A stretch of 64,000 nt of DNA from Cladorhizidae sp. MBARI D1340-BT2 (taxonomy: Eukaryota; Porifera; Demospongiae; Poecilosclerida; Cladorhizidae), in assembly GCA_028752905.1 (NCBI GenBank), contig JAQNBH010000010.1, forward strand, positions 18,021,922 through 18,085,921, given 5' to 3'. The position numbers and the translations under genes were made by a program. The notes beneath the pieces were generated by a model, which did no database searches, was not told the origin of the DNA, and worked only from the letters and a program-made list of their open reading frames with translations. Positions 35,863 to 47,604 of this stretch are shown here, piece after piece; position 1 is the first letter of the stretch, and each line of letters opens with the position of its first letter.

Positions 35863-37002
35863 TAGAAGAGACAGATTTCCGGCTTGTTCCAATTCAACAG
35901 CGGTTACTAATGTTTTGTGCACTCTATTTTTTCATCTTCTTTTCCCCAAGTTCTTATGTCATTCGCAAGGTCCTAGTATCAATTGAGGGTCAGCCAATTT
36001 CTCCTGGACAGTAGATCAGCTTTCTTTAGGACTGCTAACTTCTACCTGGAAGTTCACTTCGCAGTGACGGTCAAAACGTGACGATCCTTACCCCTTCTAG
36101 ACCAGATTGGAAACAAAAATGAGCAAAAAGTCCACGAAATATCAACCCTATAGTAACCATTCACACTAAGGATACTATCACTGATCAAAACCAGCCCTCG
36201 TTGTTTTTAGAGACACAATCTTCAGGCATCCCCTGCAAACATGATGATGCTGTACCCAATTTTCACTATATAGAACTCCATCAGATGACACATCAGCTTG
36301 GTATTAGTCGAAGCAGAGACTACATTCAATACTTGAACTTGTGATATACATAACATCATAAGTTTGGCTTTGTCACAGATCTTAAAAGACTCTGTGAAGC
36401 TCCAACTCTTCCTTTTTCTTTTCCATTTCTAACAATTTTAAATCATTTTTTTTTTATAGCTGACCTCACTTTCAGATATCCTGTCCTTCAAAGTGGACTA
36501 GAAGTGGAGTATGACACAAGGCTGAAATCAACTCCAGTGGAGGCATTTGTTAACCAATCTTTTACCCCGAATAAAAACTCGTTCAATTAAGAACACACAA
36601 GAGAAGGCATGTTCGAAAGTACAAGCTGCACTATTTCATTTCAGCCCAACTTTATTCCCTCCACGCGTAAAAGAACTAAACATCGATAGGCTTGTTCCAA
36701 TCCACAGTGGTGCTCATTTTTCCCTTCATGTTTTCCTCCAAGTTCTATATATCACCAAGTGGTGGCAGAAGGTTGTCGAAGCAGCATGGGTCGATTTTTT
36801 AAATACGATATATCCAATTTTTCCCTCCAATTTCAATGGCAAACAAAATCTTGGCACATGTTGTTGTTTTTCCTTGATCCAACTGTTCAGCCAAGTGCAA
36901 ATGCCAAATGTCTGACTGAATTCATGGTTCTACGCTTGCCGAGTAGAATTACTATTGCACAAAGTAATAGGAGAAGAAAAAAAAGAGAGAGGCCAGCAAA
37001 AA

Positions 37003-37120
37003 GCCTACAACACCTGCTGTTCCCAGGCGGTCACCCATCCAAGTACTGGGCAGGCCCAACGCTGCTTAACTTCGGTGATCGGACGAGAACCGGTGTTCTC
37101 AACGTGGTATGGTCGTAGGC
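37003..37120 (-). rRNA. 5S ribosomal RNA, unit 26
   Basis: Consensus 5S sequence. The 3' flank is the shortened-purine type and the upstream spacer is the insert-less chimera also seen in unit 13 (offset 18,903 bp). Because the next unit has lost its gene, the next 5S start is 2,626 bp away. Confidence 0.98.
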
Positions 37121-38313
37121 ATCCAGACACCACATTTCATCACTTATAAAATGCATTTTCTCTTCAAGCTATGTTTTCTCACCGCTGCGTTAAAACTCTT
37201 CTAGAAGAGACAGATTTCCGGCTTGTTCCAATTCAACAGCGGTTACTAATGTTTTGTGCACTCTTTTTTTCCATCTTCTTTCCCCCAAGTTCTTATGTCA
37301 TTCGCAAGGTCCTAGTATCAATTGAGGGTCAGCCAATTTCTCCTGGACCGTAGATCAGCTTTCGTTAGGACTGCTAACTTCTACCTGGAAGTTCACTTCG
37401 CAGTGACGGTCAAAACGTGACGATCCTTACCCCTTCTAGACCAGATTGGAAACAAAAATGAGCAAAAAGTCCACGAAATATCAACCCTATAGTAACCATT
37501 CACACTAAGGATACTATCACTGATCAAAACCAGCCCTCGTTGTTTTTAGAGACACAATCTTCAGGCATCCCCTGCAAACATGATGATGCTGTACCCAATT
37601 TTCACTATATAGAACTCCATCAGATGACACATCAGCTTGGTATTAGTCGAAGCAGAGAGTACATTCAATACTTGAACTTGTGATATACATAATATCATAA
37701 GTTTGGCTTTGTCACAGATCTTAAAAGACTCTGTGAAGCTCCAACTCTTCCTTTTTCTTTTCCATTTCTAACAATTTTAAATCATTTTTTTTAATAGCTA
37801 TCAAAGCTGACCTCACTTTCAGATATCCTGTCCTTCAAACTGGACTAGAAGTGGAGTATGACACAAGGCTGAAATCAACTCCAGTGGAGGCATTTGTTAA
37901 CCAATCTTTTACCACGAATAAAAACTCGTTCAATTAAGAACACACAAGAGAAGGCATGTTCGAAAGTACAAGCTGCACTATTTCATTTCAGCCCAACTTT
38001 ATTCCCTCCACGCGTAAAAGAACTAAACATCGATAGGCTTGTTCCAATCCACAGTGGTGCTCATTTTTCCCTTCATGTTTTCCTCCAAGTTCTATATATT
38101 ATCACCAAGTGGTGGCAGAAGGTAGTCGAAGCAGCATGGGTCGATTTTTTAAATACGATATATCCAATTTTTTCCTCCAAGTTCAATGGCAAACAAAATT
38201 TTGGCACATGCTGTTGTTTTTCCCTGATCAAACTGTTCAGCCAAGTGCAAATGCCAAATGTCTGACTGAATTCATGGTTCTACGCTTGCCGAGTAGAACT
38301 ACTATTGCACAAA

Positions 38314-38335
38314 GTAAGAGGTGTCACTTATAAAA
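38314..38335 (-). pseudogene. Unit 27: 5S gene deleted
   Basis: AAGTAAGAGGTG, normally followed by the purine tract, terminator, 5S gene and start region, is joined directly to TCACTTATAAAATG, which normally lies 20 bases upstream of the gene. The junction is at 38323/38324. Compared with unit 3, about 175 bp are missing, including the whole 118-bp gene. The TATA-like element, 83-bp insert and remaining spacer are intact, so the unit is a promoter remnant without a gene. No clear microhomology is seen at the junction. Confidence 0.95.
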
Positions 38336-38385
38336 TGCATTTTCTCTTCAAGCTATGTTTTCTTACCGCTGCGTTAAAACTCTTC

Positions 38386-38468
38386 AATATGACATCTGTT
38401 TCATAATATGACACTATTCTTAACATCTGTTTCATAATGTGACATGTCTTAACATCTGTTTCATAATA
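38386..38468. repeat. 83-bp spacer insert, unit 27
   Basis: 83-bp insert in the 5S-less unit, with GTGACATGTC in place of GTGACAAGTC between the second and third internal repeats. Confidence 0.9.
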
Positions 38469-39628
38469 TAGAAGAGACAGATTTCCGGCTTGTTCCAATT
38501 CAACAGCGGTTACTAATGTTTTGTGCACTCTATTTTTTCATCTTCTTTTCCCCAAGTTCTTATGTCATTCGCAAGGTCCTAGTATCAATTGAGGGTCAGC
38601 CAATTTCTCCTGGACAGTAGATCAGCTTTCGTTAGGACTGCTAACTTCTACCTGGAAGTTCACTTCGCAGTGACGGTCAAAACGTGACGATCCTTACCCC
38701 TTCTAGACCAGATTGGAAACAAAAATGAGCAAAAAGTCCACGAAATATCAACCCTATAGTAACCATTCACACTAAGGATACTATCACTGATCAAAACCAG
38801 CCCTCGTTGTTTTTAGAGACACAATCTTCAGGCATCCCCTGCAAACATGATGATGCTGTACCCAATTTTCACTATATAGAACTCCATCAGATGACACATC
38901 AGCTTGGTATTAGTCGAAGCAGAGAGTACATTCAATACTTGAACTTGTGATATACATAATATCATAAGTTTGGCTTTGTCACAGATCTTAAAAGACTCTG
39001 TGAAGCTCCAACTCTTCCTTTTTCTTTTCCATTTCTAACAATTTTAAATCATTTTTTTTAATAGCTATCAAAGCTGACCTCACTTTCAGATATCCTGTCC
39101 TTCAAAGTGGACTAGAAGTGGAGTATGACACAAGGCTGAAATCAACTCCAGTGGAGGCATTTGTTAACCAATCTTTTACCACGAATAAAAACTCGTTCAA
39201 TTAAGAACACACAAGAGAAGGCATGTTCGAAAGTACAAGCTGCACTATTTCATTTCAGCCCAACTTTATTCCCTCCACGCGTAAAAGAACTAAACATCGA
39301 TAGGCTTGTTCCAATCCACAGTGGTGCTCATTTTTCCCTTCATGTTTTCCTCCAAGTTCTATATATTATCACCAAGTGGTGGCAGAAGGTAGTCGAAGCA
39401 GCATGGGTCGATTTTTTAAATACGATATATCCAATTTTTTCCTCCAAGTTCAATGGCAAACAAAATCTTGGCACATGCTGTTGTTTTTCCCTGATCAAAC
39501 TGTTCAGCCAAGTGCAAATGCCAAATGTCTGACTGAATTCATGGTTCTACGCTTGCCGAGTAGAATTACTATTGCACAAAGTAAGAGGTGAAAAAGAAGA
39601 AGAAAAAAAAGAGAGAGGCCAGCAAAAA

Positions 39629-39746
39629 GCCTACAACACCTGCTGTTCCCAGGCGGTCACCCATCCAAGTACTGGGCAGGCCCAACGCTGCTTAACTTCG
39701 GTGATCGGAGGAGAACCGGTGTTCTCAACGTGGTATGGTCGTAGGC
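39629..39746 (-). rRNA. 5S ribosomal RNA, unit 28 (G37C)
   Basis: One substitution from consensus: RNA 37 G to C (plus strand 39710), in the conserved UCGUCCGAUC stretch (loop C region). The upstream spacer (1,554 bp) has the 83-bp insert, GGACAGTAGATC, ACCAAACTGAGC and a three-copy satellite. Confidence 0.95.
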
Positions 39747-39827
39747 ATCCAGACAGCACATTTCATCACTTATAAAATGCATTTTCTCTTCAAGCTATGT
39801 TTTCTTACCGCTGCGTTAAAACTCTTC

Positions 39828-39910
39828 AATATGACATCTGTTTCATAATATGACACTATTCTTAACATCTGTTTCATAATGTGACAAGTCTTAACATCTG
39901 TTTCATAATA
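39828..39910. repeat. 83-bp spacer insert, unit 28
   Basis: 83-bp insert with three internal direct repeats at the usual site. Confidence 0.9.
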
Positions 39911-40804
39911 TAGAAGAGACAGATTTCCGGCTTGTTCCAATTCAACAGCGGTTACTAATGTTTTGTGCACTCTATTTTATCATCTTCTTTTCCCCAAGTT
40001 CTTATGTCATTCGCAAGGTCCTAGTATCAATTGAGGGTCAGCCAATTTCTCCTGGACAGTAGATCAGCTTTCGTTAGGACTGCTAACTTCTACCTGGAAG
40101 TTCACTTCGCAGTGACGGTCAAAACGTGACGATCCTTACCCCTTCTAGACCAGATTGGAAACCAAACTGAGCAAAAAGTCCACGAAATATCAACCCTATA
40201 GTAACCATTCACACTAAGGATACTATCACTGATCAAAACCAGCCCTCGTTGTTTTTAGAGACACAATCTTCAGGCATCCCCTGCAAACATGATGATGCTG
40301 TACCCAATTTTCACTATATAGAACTCCATCAGATGACACATCAGCTTGGTATTAGTCGAAGCAGAGAGTACATTCAATACTTGAACTTGTGATATACATA
40401 ACATCATAAGTTTGGCTTTGTCACAGATCTTAAAAGACTCTGTGAAGCTCCAACTCTTCCTTTTTCTTTTCCATTTCTAACAATTTTAAATCATTTTTTT
40501 TTTATAGCTATCAAAGCTGACCTCACTTTCAGATATCCTGTCCTTCTAAGTGGACTAGAAGTGGAGTATGACACAAGGCTGAAATCAACTCCAGTGGAGG
40601 CATTTGTTAACCAATCTTTTACCACGAATAAAAACTCGTTCAATTAAGAACACACAAGAGAAGGCATGTTCGAAAGTACAAGCTGCACTATTTAATTTCA
40701 GCCCAACTTTATTCCCTCCACGCGTAAAAGAACTAAACATCGATAGGCTTGTTCCAATCCACAGTGGTGCTCATTTTTCCCTTCATGTTTTCCTCCAAGT
40801 TCTA

Positions 40805-41060
40805 TACTTTCCTTTTATTAGCTCAGTCTGAGTTTATTAGTTTAAGGGTATAACAGCCTTTTTAAGGATTGATTGGTTTTGATTACTTTCCTTTTATTAG
40901 CTCAGTCTGAGTTTATTAGTTTAAGGGTATAACGGCCTTTTTAAGGATTGATTAGTTTTGATTACTTTCCTTTTATTAGCTCAGTCTGAGTTTATTAGTT
41001 TAAGGGTATAACGGCCTTTTTAAGGATTGATAGTTTTGATTACTTTCCTTTTATTAGCTC
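40805..41060. repeat. 79-bp satellite block, 3 copies, diverged (before unit 29)
   Basis: Three copies plus a partial. The first copy has ATAACAGCC and GATTGGTTTTG; the third has lost one T (GATTGATAGTTTT), so the block is 256 rather than 257 bp. It is the most diverged three-copy block. Confidence 0.95.
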
Positions 41061-41300
41061 CCGCAGAAGGTAGTCGAAGCAGCATGGGTCGATTTTTTAA
41101 ATACGATATATCCAATTTTTCCCTCCAAGTTCAATGGCAAACAAAATCTTGGCACATGCTGTTGTTTTTCCCTGATCCAACTGTTCAGCCAAGTGCAAAT
41201 GCCAAATGTCTGACTGAATTCATGGTTCTACGCTTGCCGAGTAGAATTACTATTGCACAAAGTAAGAGGAGAAGAAAAAAAAGAGAGAGGCCAGCAAAAA

Positions 41301-41418
41301 GCCTACAACACCTGCTGTTCCCAGGCGGTCACCCATCCAAGTACTGGGCAGGCCCAACGCTGCTTAACTTCGGTGATCGGACGAGAACCGGTGTTCTCAA
41401 CGTGGTATGGTCGTAGGC
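41301..41418 (-). rRNA. 5S ribosomal RNA, unit 29
   Basis: Consensus 5S sequence with a shortened purine tract (AAGAGGAGAAG) on the 3' side. The upstream spacer (1,550 bp) has the 83-bp insert, a three-copy satellite, and a 14-bp deletion at 42,236 flanked by GG. Confidence 0.98.
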
Positions 41419-41499
41419 ATCCAGACAGCACATTTCATCACTTATAAAATGCATTTTCTCTTCAAGCTATGTTTTCTTACCGCTGCGTTAAAACTCTTC

Positions 41500-41582
41500 A
41501 ATATGACATCTGTTTCATAATATGACACTATTCTTAACATCTGTTTCATAATGTGACAAGTCTTAACATCTGTTTCATAATA
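41500..41582. repeat. 83-bp spacer insert, unit 29
   Basis: 83-bp insert with three internal direct repeats at the usual site. Confidence 0.9.
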
Positions 41583-42462
41583 TAGAAGAGACAGATTTCC
41601 GGCTTGTTCCAATTCAACAGCGGTTACTAATGTTTTGTGCACTCTATTTTATCATCTTCTTTTCCCCAAGTTCTTATGTCATTCGCAAGGTCCTAGTATC
41701 AATTGAGGGTCAGCCAATTTCTCCTGGACAGTAGATCAGCTTTCGTTAGGACTGCTAACTTCTACCTGGAAGTTCACTTCGCAGTGACGGTCAAAATGTG
41801 ACGATCCTTACCCCTTCTAGACCAGATTGGAAACAAAACTGAGCAAAAAGTCCACGAAATATCAACCCTATAGTAACCATTCACACTAAGGATACTATCA
41901 CTGATCAAAACCAGCCCTCGTTGTTTTTAGAGACACAATCTTCAGGCATCCCCTGCAAACATGATGATGCTGTACCCAATTTTCACTATATAGAACTCCA
42001 TCAGATGACACATCAGCTTGGTATTAGTCGAAGCAGAGAGTACATTCAATACTTGAACTTGTGATATACATAACATCATAAGTTTGGCTTTGTCACAGAT
42101 CTTAAAAGACTCTGTGAAGCTCCAACTCTTCCTTTTTCTTTTCCATTTCTAACAATTTTAAATCATTTTTTTTTTATAGCTATCAAAGCTGACCTCACTT
42201 TCAGATATCCTGTCCTTCAAAGTGGACTAGAAGTGGCTGAAATCAACTCCAGTGGAGGCATTTGTTAACCAATCTTTTACCACGAATAAAAACTCGTTCA
42301 ATTAAGAACACACAAGAGAAGGCATGTTCGAAAGTACAAGCTGCACTATTTCATTTCAGCCCAACTTTATTCCCTCCATGCGTAAAAGAACTAAACATCG
42401 ATAGGCTTGTTCCAATCCACAGTGGTGCTCATTTTTCCCTTCATGTTTTCCTCCAAGTTCTA

Positions 42463-42719
42463 TACTTTCCTTTTATTAGCTCAGTCTGAGTTTATTAGTT
42501 TAAGGGTATAACGGCCTTTTTAAGGATTGATTAGTTTTGATTACTTTCCTTTTATTAGCTCAGTCTGAGTTTATTAGTTTAAGGGTATAACGGCCTTTTT
42601 AAGGATTGATTAGTTTTGATTACTTTCCTTTTATTAGCTCAGTCTGAGTTTATTAGTTTAAGGGTATAACGGCCTTTTTAAGGATTGATTAGTTTTGATT
42701 ACTTTCCTTTTATTAGCTC
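42463..42719. repeat. 79-bp satellite block, 3 copies (before unit 30)
   Basis: Three full copies plus a 20-bp partial. It is the last three-copy block in the window; all blocks further right have two copies. Confidence 0.95.
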
Positions 42720-42968
42720 CCGCAGAAGGTAGTCGAAGCAGCATGGGTCGATTTTTTAAATACGATATATCCAATTTTTCCCTCCAAGTTCAATGGCAAA
42801 CAAAATCTTGGCACATGCTGTTGTTTTTCCCTGATCAAACTGTTCAGCCAAGTGCAAATGCCAAATGTCTGACTGAATTCATGGTTCTACGCTTACCGAG
42901 TAGAATTACTATTGCACAAAGTAAGAGGTGAAAAAGAAGAAGGAAAAAAAGAGAGAGGCCAGCAAAAA

Positions 42969-43086
42969 GCCTACAACACCTGCTGTTCCCAGGCGGTCAC
43001 CCATCCAAGTACTGGGCAGGCCCAACGCTGCTTAACTTCGGTGATCGGACGAGAACCGGTGTTCTCAACGTGGTATGGTCGTAGGC
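42969..43086 (-). rRNA. 5S ribosomal RNA, unit 30
   Basis: Consensus 5S sequence. The upstream spacer (1,260 bp) is plain, with a CGCAATGACGG change in the spacer hairpin. Confidence 0.98.
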
Positions 43087-44346
43087 ATCCAGACACCACA
43101 TTTCATCACTTATAAAATGCATTTTCTCTTCAAGCTATGTTTTCTCACCGCTGCGTTAAAACTCTTCTAGAAGAGACAGATTTCCGGCTTGTTCCAATTC
43201 AACAGCGGCTACTAATGTTTTGTGCACTCTATTTTTTTCATCTTCTTTTCCCCAAGTTCTTATGTCATTCGCAAGGTCCTAGTATCAATTGAGAGTCAGC
43301 CAATTTCTCCTGGACCGTAGATCAGCTTTCGTTAGGACTACTAACTTCTACCTGGAAGTTCACTTCGCAATGACGGTCAAAACGTGACGATCCTTACCCC
43401 TTCTAGACCAGACATATTTCTATTTGCATTGGAAACAAAAATGAGCAAAAAGTCCAAGAAATATCAACCCTATAGTAACCATTCACACTAAGGATACTAT
43501 CACTGATCAAAACCAGCCCTCGTTGTTTTTAGAGACACAATCTTCAGGCATCCCCTGCAAACATGATGATGCTGTACCCAATTTTCACTATATAGAACTC
43601 CATCAGATGACACATCAGCTTGGTATTAGTCGAAGCAGAGAGTACATTCAATACTTGAACTTGTGATATACATAACATCATAAGTTTGGCTTTGTCACAG
43701 ATCTTAAATGACTGTGAAGCTCCAACTCTTCCTTTTTCTTTTCCATTTCTAACAATTTTAAATCATTTTTTTTTAATAGCTATCAAAGCTGACCTCACTT
43801 TCAGATATCCTGTCCTTCAAAGTGGACTAGAAGTGGAGTATGACACAAGGCTGAAATCAACTCCAGTGGAGGCATTTGTTAACCAATCTTTTACCACGAA
43901 TAAAAACTCGTTCAATTAAGAACACACAAGAGAAGGCATGTTCGAAAGTACAAGCTGCACTATTTCATTTCAGCCCAACTTTATTCCCTCCACGCGTAAA
44001 AGAACTAAACATCGATAGGCTTGTTCCAATCCACAGTGGTGCTCATTTTCCCTTCATGTTTTCCTCCAAGTTCTATATATTATCACCAAGTGGTGGCAGA
44101 GGGTAGTCGAAGCAGCATGGGTCGATTTTTTAAATACGATATATCTAATTTTTTCCTCCAAGTTCAATGGCAAACAAAATCTTGGCACATGCTGTTGTTT
44201 TTCCCTGATCAAATTGTTCAGCCAAGTGCAAATGCCAAATGTCTGACTGAATTCATGGTTCTACGCTTGCCGAGTAGAATTACTATTGCACAAAGTATGT
44301 AAGAGGTGAAAAAGAAGAAGAAAAAAAAGAGAGAGGCCAGCAAAAA

Positions 44347-44464
44347 GCCTACAACACCTGCTGTTCCCAGGCGGTCACCCATCCAAGTACTGGGCAGGCC
44401 CAACGCTGCTTAACTTCGGTGATCGGACGAGAACCGGTGTTCTCAACGTGGTATGGTCGTAGGC
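44347..44464 (-). rRNA. 5S ribosomal RNA, unit 31
   Basis: Consensus 5S sequence. A 4-bp GTAT duplication (AAGTATGTAAGAGG, near 44,296) sits just beyond the purine tract. The upstream spacer (1,323 bp) has the 83-bp insert. This gene starts the two-unit repeat region. Confidence 0.98.
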
Positions 44465-44545
44465 ATCCAGACAGCACATTTCATCACTTATAAAATGCAT
44501 TTTCTCTTCAAGCTATGTTTTCTTACCGCTGCGTTAAAACTCTTC

Positions 44546-44628
44546 AATATGACATCTGTTTCATAATATGACACTATTCTTAACATCTGTTTCATAATGT
44601 GACAAGTCTTAACATCTGTTTCATAATA
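44546..44628. repeat. 83-bp spacer insert, unit 31
   Basis: 83-bp insert with three internal direct repeats at the usual site. Confidence 0.9.
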
Positions 44629-45787
44629 TAGAAGAGACAGATTTCCGGCTTGTTCCAATTCAACAGCGGTTACTAATGTTTTGTGCACTCTATTTTTTCA
44701 TCTTCTTTCCACCAAGTTCTTATGTCATTCGCAAGGTCCTAGTATCAATTGAGGGTCAGCCAATTTCTCCTGGACCGTAGATCAGCTTTCGTTAGGACTG
44801 CTAACTTCTACCTGGAAGTTCACTTCGCAGTGACGGTCAAAACGTGACGATCCTTACCCCTTCTAGACCAGATTGGAAACAAAAATGAGCAAAAAGTCCA
44901 CGAAATATCAACCCTATAGTAACCATTCACACTAAGGATACTATCACTGATCAAAACCAGCCCTCGTTGTTTTTAGAGACACAATCTTCAGGCATCCCCT
45001 GCAAACATGATGATGCTGTACCCAATTTTCACTATATAGAACTCCATCAGATGACACATCAGCTTGGTATTAGTCGAAGCAGAGAGTACATTCAATACTT
45101 GAACTTGTGATATACATAACATCATAAGTTTGGCTTTGTCACAGATCTTAAAAGACTGTGAAGCTCCAACTCTTCCTTTTTCTTTTCCATTTCTAACAAT
45201 TTTAAATCATTTTTTTTTTAAAGCTATCAAAGCTGACCTCACTTTCAGATATCCTGTCCTTCAAAGTGGACTAGAAGTGGAGTATGACACAAGGCTGAAA
45301 TCAACTCCAGTGGAGGCATTTGTTAACCAATCTTTTACCACGAATAAAAACTCGTTCAATTAAGAACACACAAGAGAAGGCATGTTCGAAAGTACAAGCT
45401 GCACTATTTCATTTCAGCCCAACTTTATTCCCTCCACGCGTAAAAGAACTAAACATCGATAGGCTTGTTCCAATCCACAGTGGTGCTCATTTTTCCCTTC
45501 ATGTTTTCCTCCAAGTTCTATATATTATCACCAAGTGGTGGCAGAGGGTAGTCGAAGCAGCATGGGTCGATTTTTTAAATACGATATATCCAATTTTTTC
45601 CTCCAAGTTCAATGGCAAACAAAATCTTGGCACATGCTGTTGTTTTTCCCTGATCAAATTGTTCAGCCAAGTGCAAATGCCAAATGTCTGACTGAATTCA
45701 TGGTTCTACGCTTGCCGAGTAGAATTACTATTGCACAAAGTAAGAGGTGAAAAAGAAGAAGAAAAAAAAGAGAGAGGCCAGCAAAAA

Positions 45788-45905
45788 GCCTACAACACCT
45801 GCTGTTCCCAGGCGGTCACCCATCCAAGTACTGGGCAGGCCCAACGCTGCTTAACTTCGGTGATCGGACGAGAACCGGTGTTCTCAACATGGTATGGTCG
45901 TAGGC
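45788..45905 (-). rRNA. 5S ribosomal RNA, unit 32 (C17U)
   Basis: One substitution from consensus: RNA 17 C to U (plus strand 45889), in helix II, where it turns the predicted C17-G61 pair into U-G. The same allele is in units 34, 36 and 38, with shared spacer markers (CCAAGCTCTTATG, GTACCCATTTTTC). The upstream spacer (1,417 bp) ends in a two-copy satellite. Confidence 0.95.
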
Positions 45906-46895
45906 ATCCAGACACCACATTTCATCACTTATAAAATGCATTTTCTCTTCAAGCTATGTTTTCTCACCGCTGCGTTAAAACTCTTCTAGAAGAGACAGAT
46001 TTCCGGCTTGTTCCAATTCAACAGCGGTTACTAATGTTTTGTGCACTCTATTTTTTTCATCTTCTTTTCCCCAAGCTCTTATGTCATTCGCAAGGTCCTA
46101 GTATCAATTGAGAGTCAGCCAATTTCTCCTGGACCGTAGATCAGCTTTCATTAGGACTACTAACTTGTACCTGGAAGTTCACTTCGCAGTGACGGTCAAA
46201 ACGTGACGATCCTTACCCCTTCTAGACCAGACATATTTCTATTTGCATTGGAAACAAAAATGAGCAAAAAGTCCACGAAATATAAACCCTATAGTAACCA
46301 TTCACACTAAGGATACTATCACTGATCAAAACCAGCCCTCGTTGTTTTTAGAGACACAATCTTCAGGCACCCCCTGCAAACATGATGATGCTGTACCCAT
46401 TTTTCACTATATAGAACTCCATCAGATGACACATCAGCTTGGTATTAGTCGAAGCAGAGAGTACATTCAATACTTGAACTTGTGATATACATAACATCAT
46501 AAGTTTGGCTTTGTCACAGATCTTAAAAGACTGTGAAGCTCCAACTCTTCCTTTTTCTTTTCCATTTCTAACAATTTTAAATCATTTTTTTTTTATAGCT
46601 ATCAAAGCTGACCTCACTTTCAGATATCCTGTCCTTCAAAGTGGACTAGAAGTGGAGTATGACACAAGGCTGAAATCAACTCCAGTGGAGGCATTTGTTA
46701 ACCAATCTTTTACCACGAATAAAAACTCGTTCAATTAAGAACACACAAGAGAAGGCATGTTCGAAAGTACAAGCTGCACTATTTCATTTCAGCCCAACTT
46801 TATTCCCTCCACGCGTAAAAGAACTAAACATCGATAGGCTTGTTCCAATCCACAGTGGTGCTCATTTTTCCCTTCATGTTTTCCTCCAAGTTCTA

Positions 46896-47073
46896 TACTT
46901 TCCTTTTATTAGCTCAGTCTGAGTTTATTAGTTTAAGGGTATAACGGCCTTTTTAATTATTGATTAGTTTTGATTACTTTCCTTTTATTAGCTCAGTCTG
47001 AGTTTATTAGTTTAAGGGTATAACGGCCTTTTTAAGGATTGATTAGTTTTGATTACTTTCCTTTTATTAGCTC
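46896..47073. repeat. 79-bp satellite block, 2 copies (before unit 33)
   Basis: Two full copies plus a 20-bp partial. The first copy has TTTTTAATTATTG where others have TTTTTAAGGATTG; this variant is shared only with the block before unit 35. Confidence 0.95.
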
Positions 47074-47322
47074 CCGCAGAAGGTAGTCGAAGCAGCATGG
47101 GTCGATTTTTTAAATACGATATATCCAATTTTTCCCTCCAAGTTCAATGGCAAACAAAATCTTGGCACATGCTGTTGTTTTTCCCTGATCAAACTGTTCA
47201 GCCTCATGCTAATGCCAAATGTCTGACTGAATTCATGGTTCTACGCTTACCGAGTAGAATTACTATTGCACAAAGTAAGAGGTGAAAAAGAAGAAGGAAA
47301 AAAAGAGAGAGGCCAGCAAAAA

Positions 47323-47440
47323 GCCTACAACACCTGCTGTTCCCAGGCGGTCACCCATCCAAGTACTGGGCAGGCCCAACGCTGCTTAACTTCGGTGATC
47401 GGACGAGAACCGGTGTTCTCAACGTGGTATGGTCGTAGGC
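47323..47440 (-). rRNA. 5S ribosomal RNA, unit 33
   Basis: Consensus 5S sequence. The 3' side carries CAGCCTCATGCTAATG in place of CAGCCAAGTGCAAATG, a marker of the two-copy satellite lineage. The upstream spacer (1,323 bp) has the 83-bp insert. Confidence 0.98.
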
Positions 47441-47521
47441 ATCCAGACAGCACATTTCATCACTTATAAAATGCATTTTCTCTTCAAGCTATGTTTTCTT
47501 ACCGCTGCGTTAAAACTCTTC

Positions 47522-47604
47522 AATATGACATCTGTTTCATAATATGACACTATTCTTAACATCTGTTTCATAATGTGACAAGTCTTAACATCTGTTTCAT
47601 AATA
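47522..47604. repeat. 83-bp spacer insert, unit 33
   Basis: 83-bp insert with three internal direct repeats at the usual site. Confidence 0.9.
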
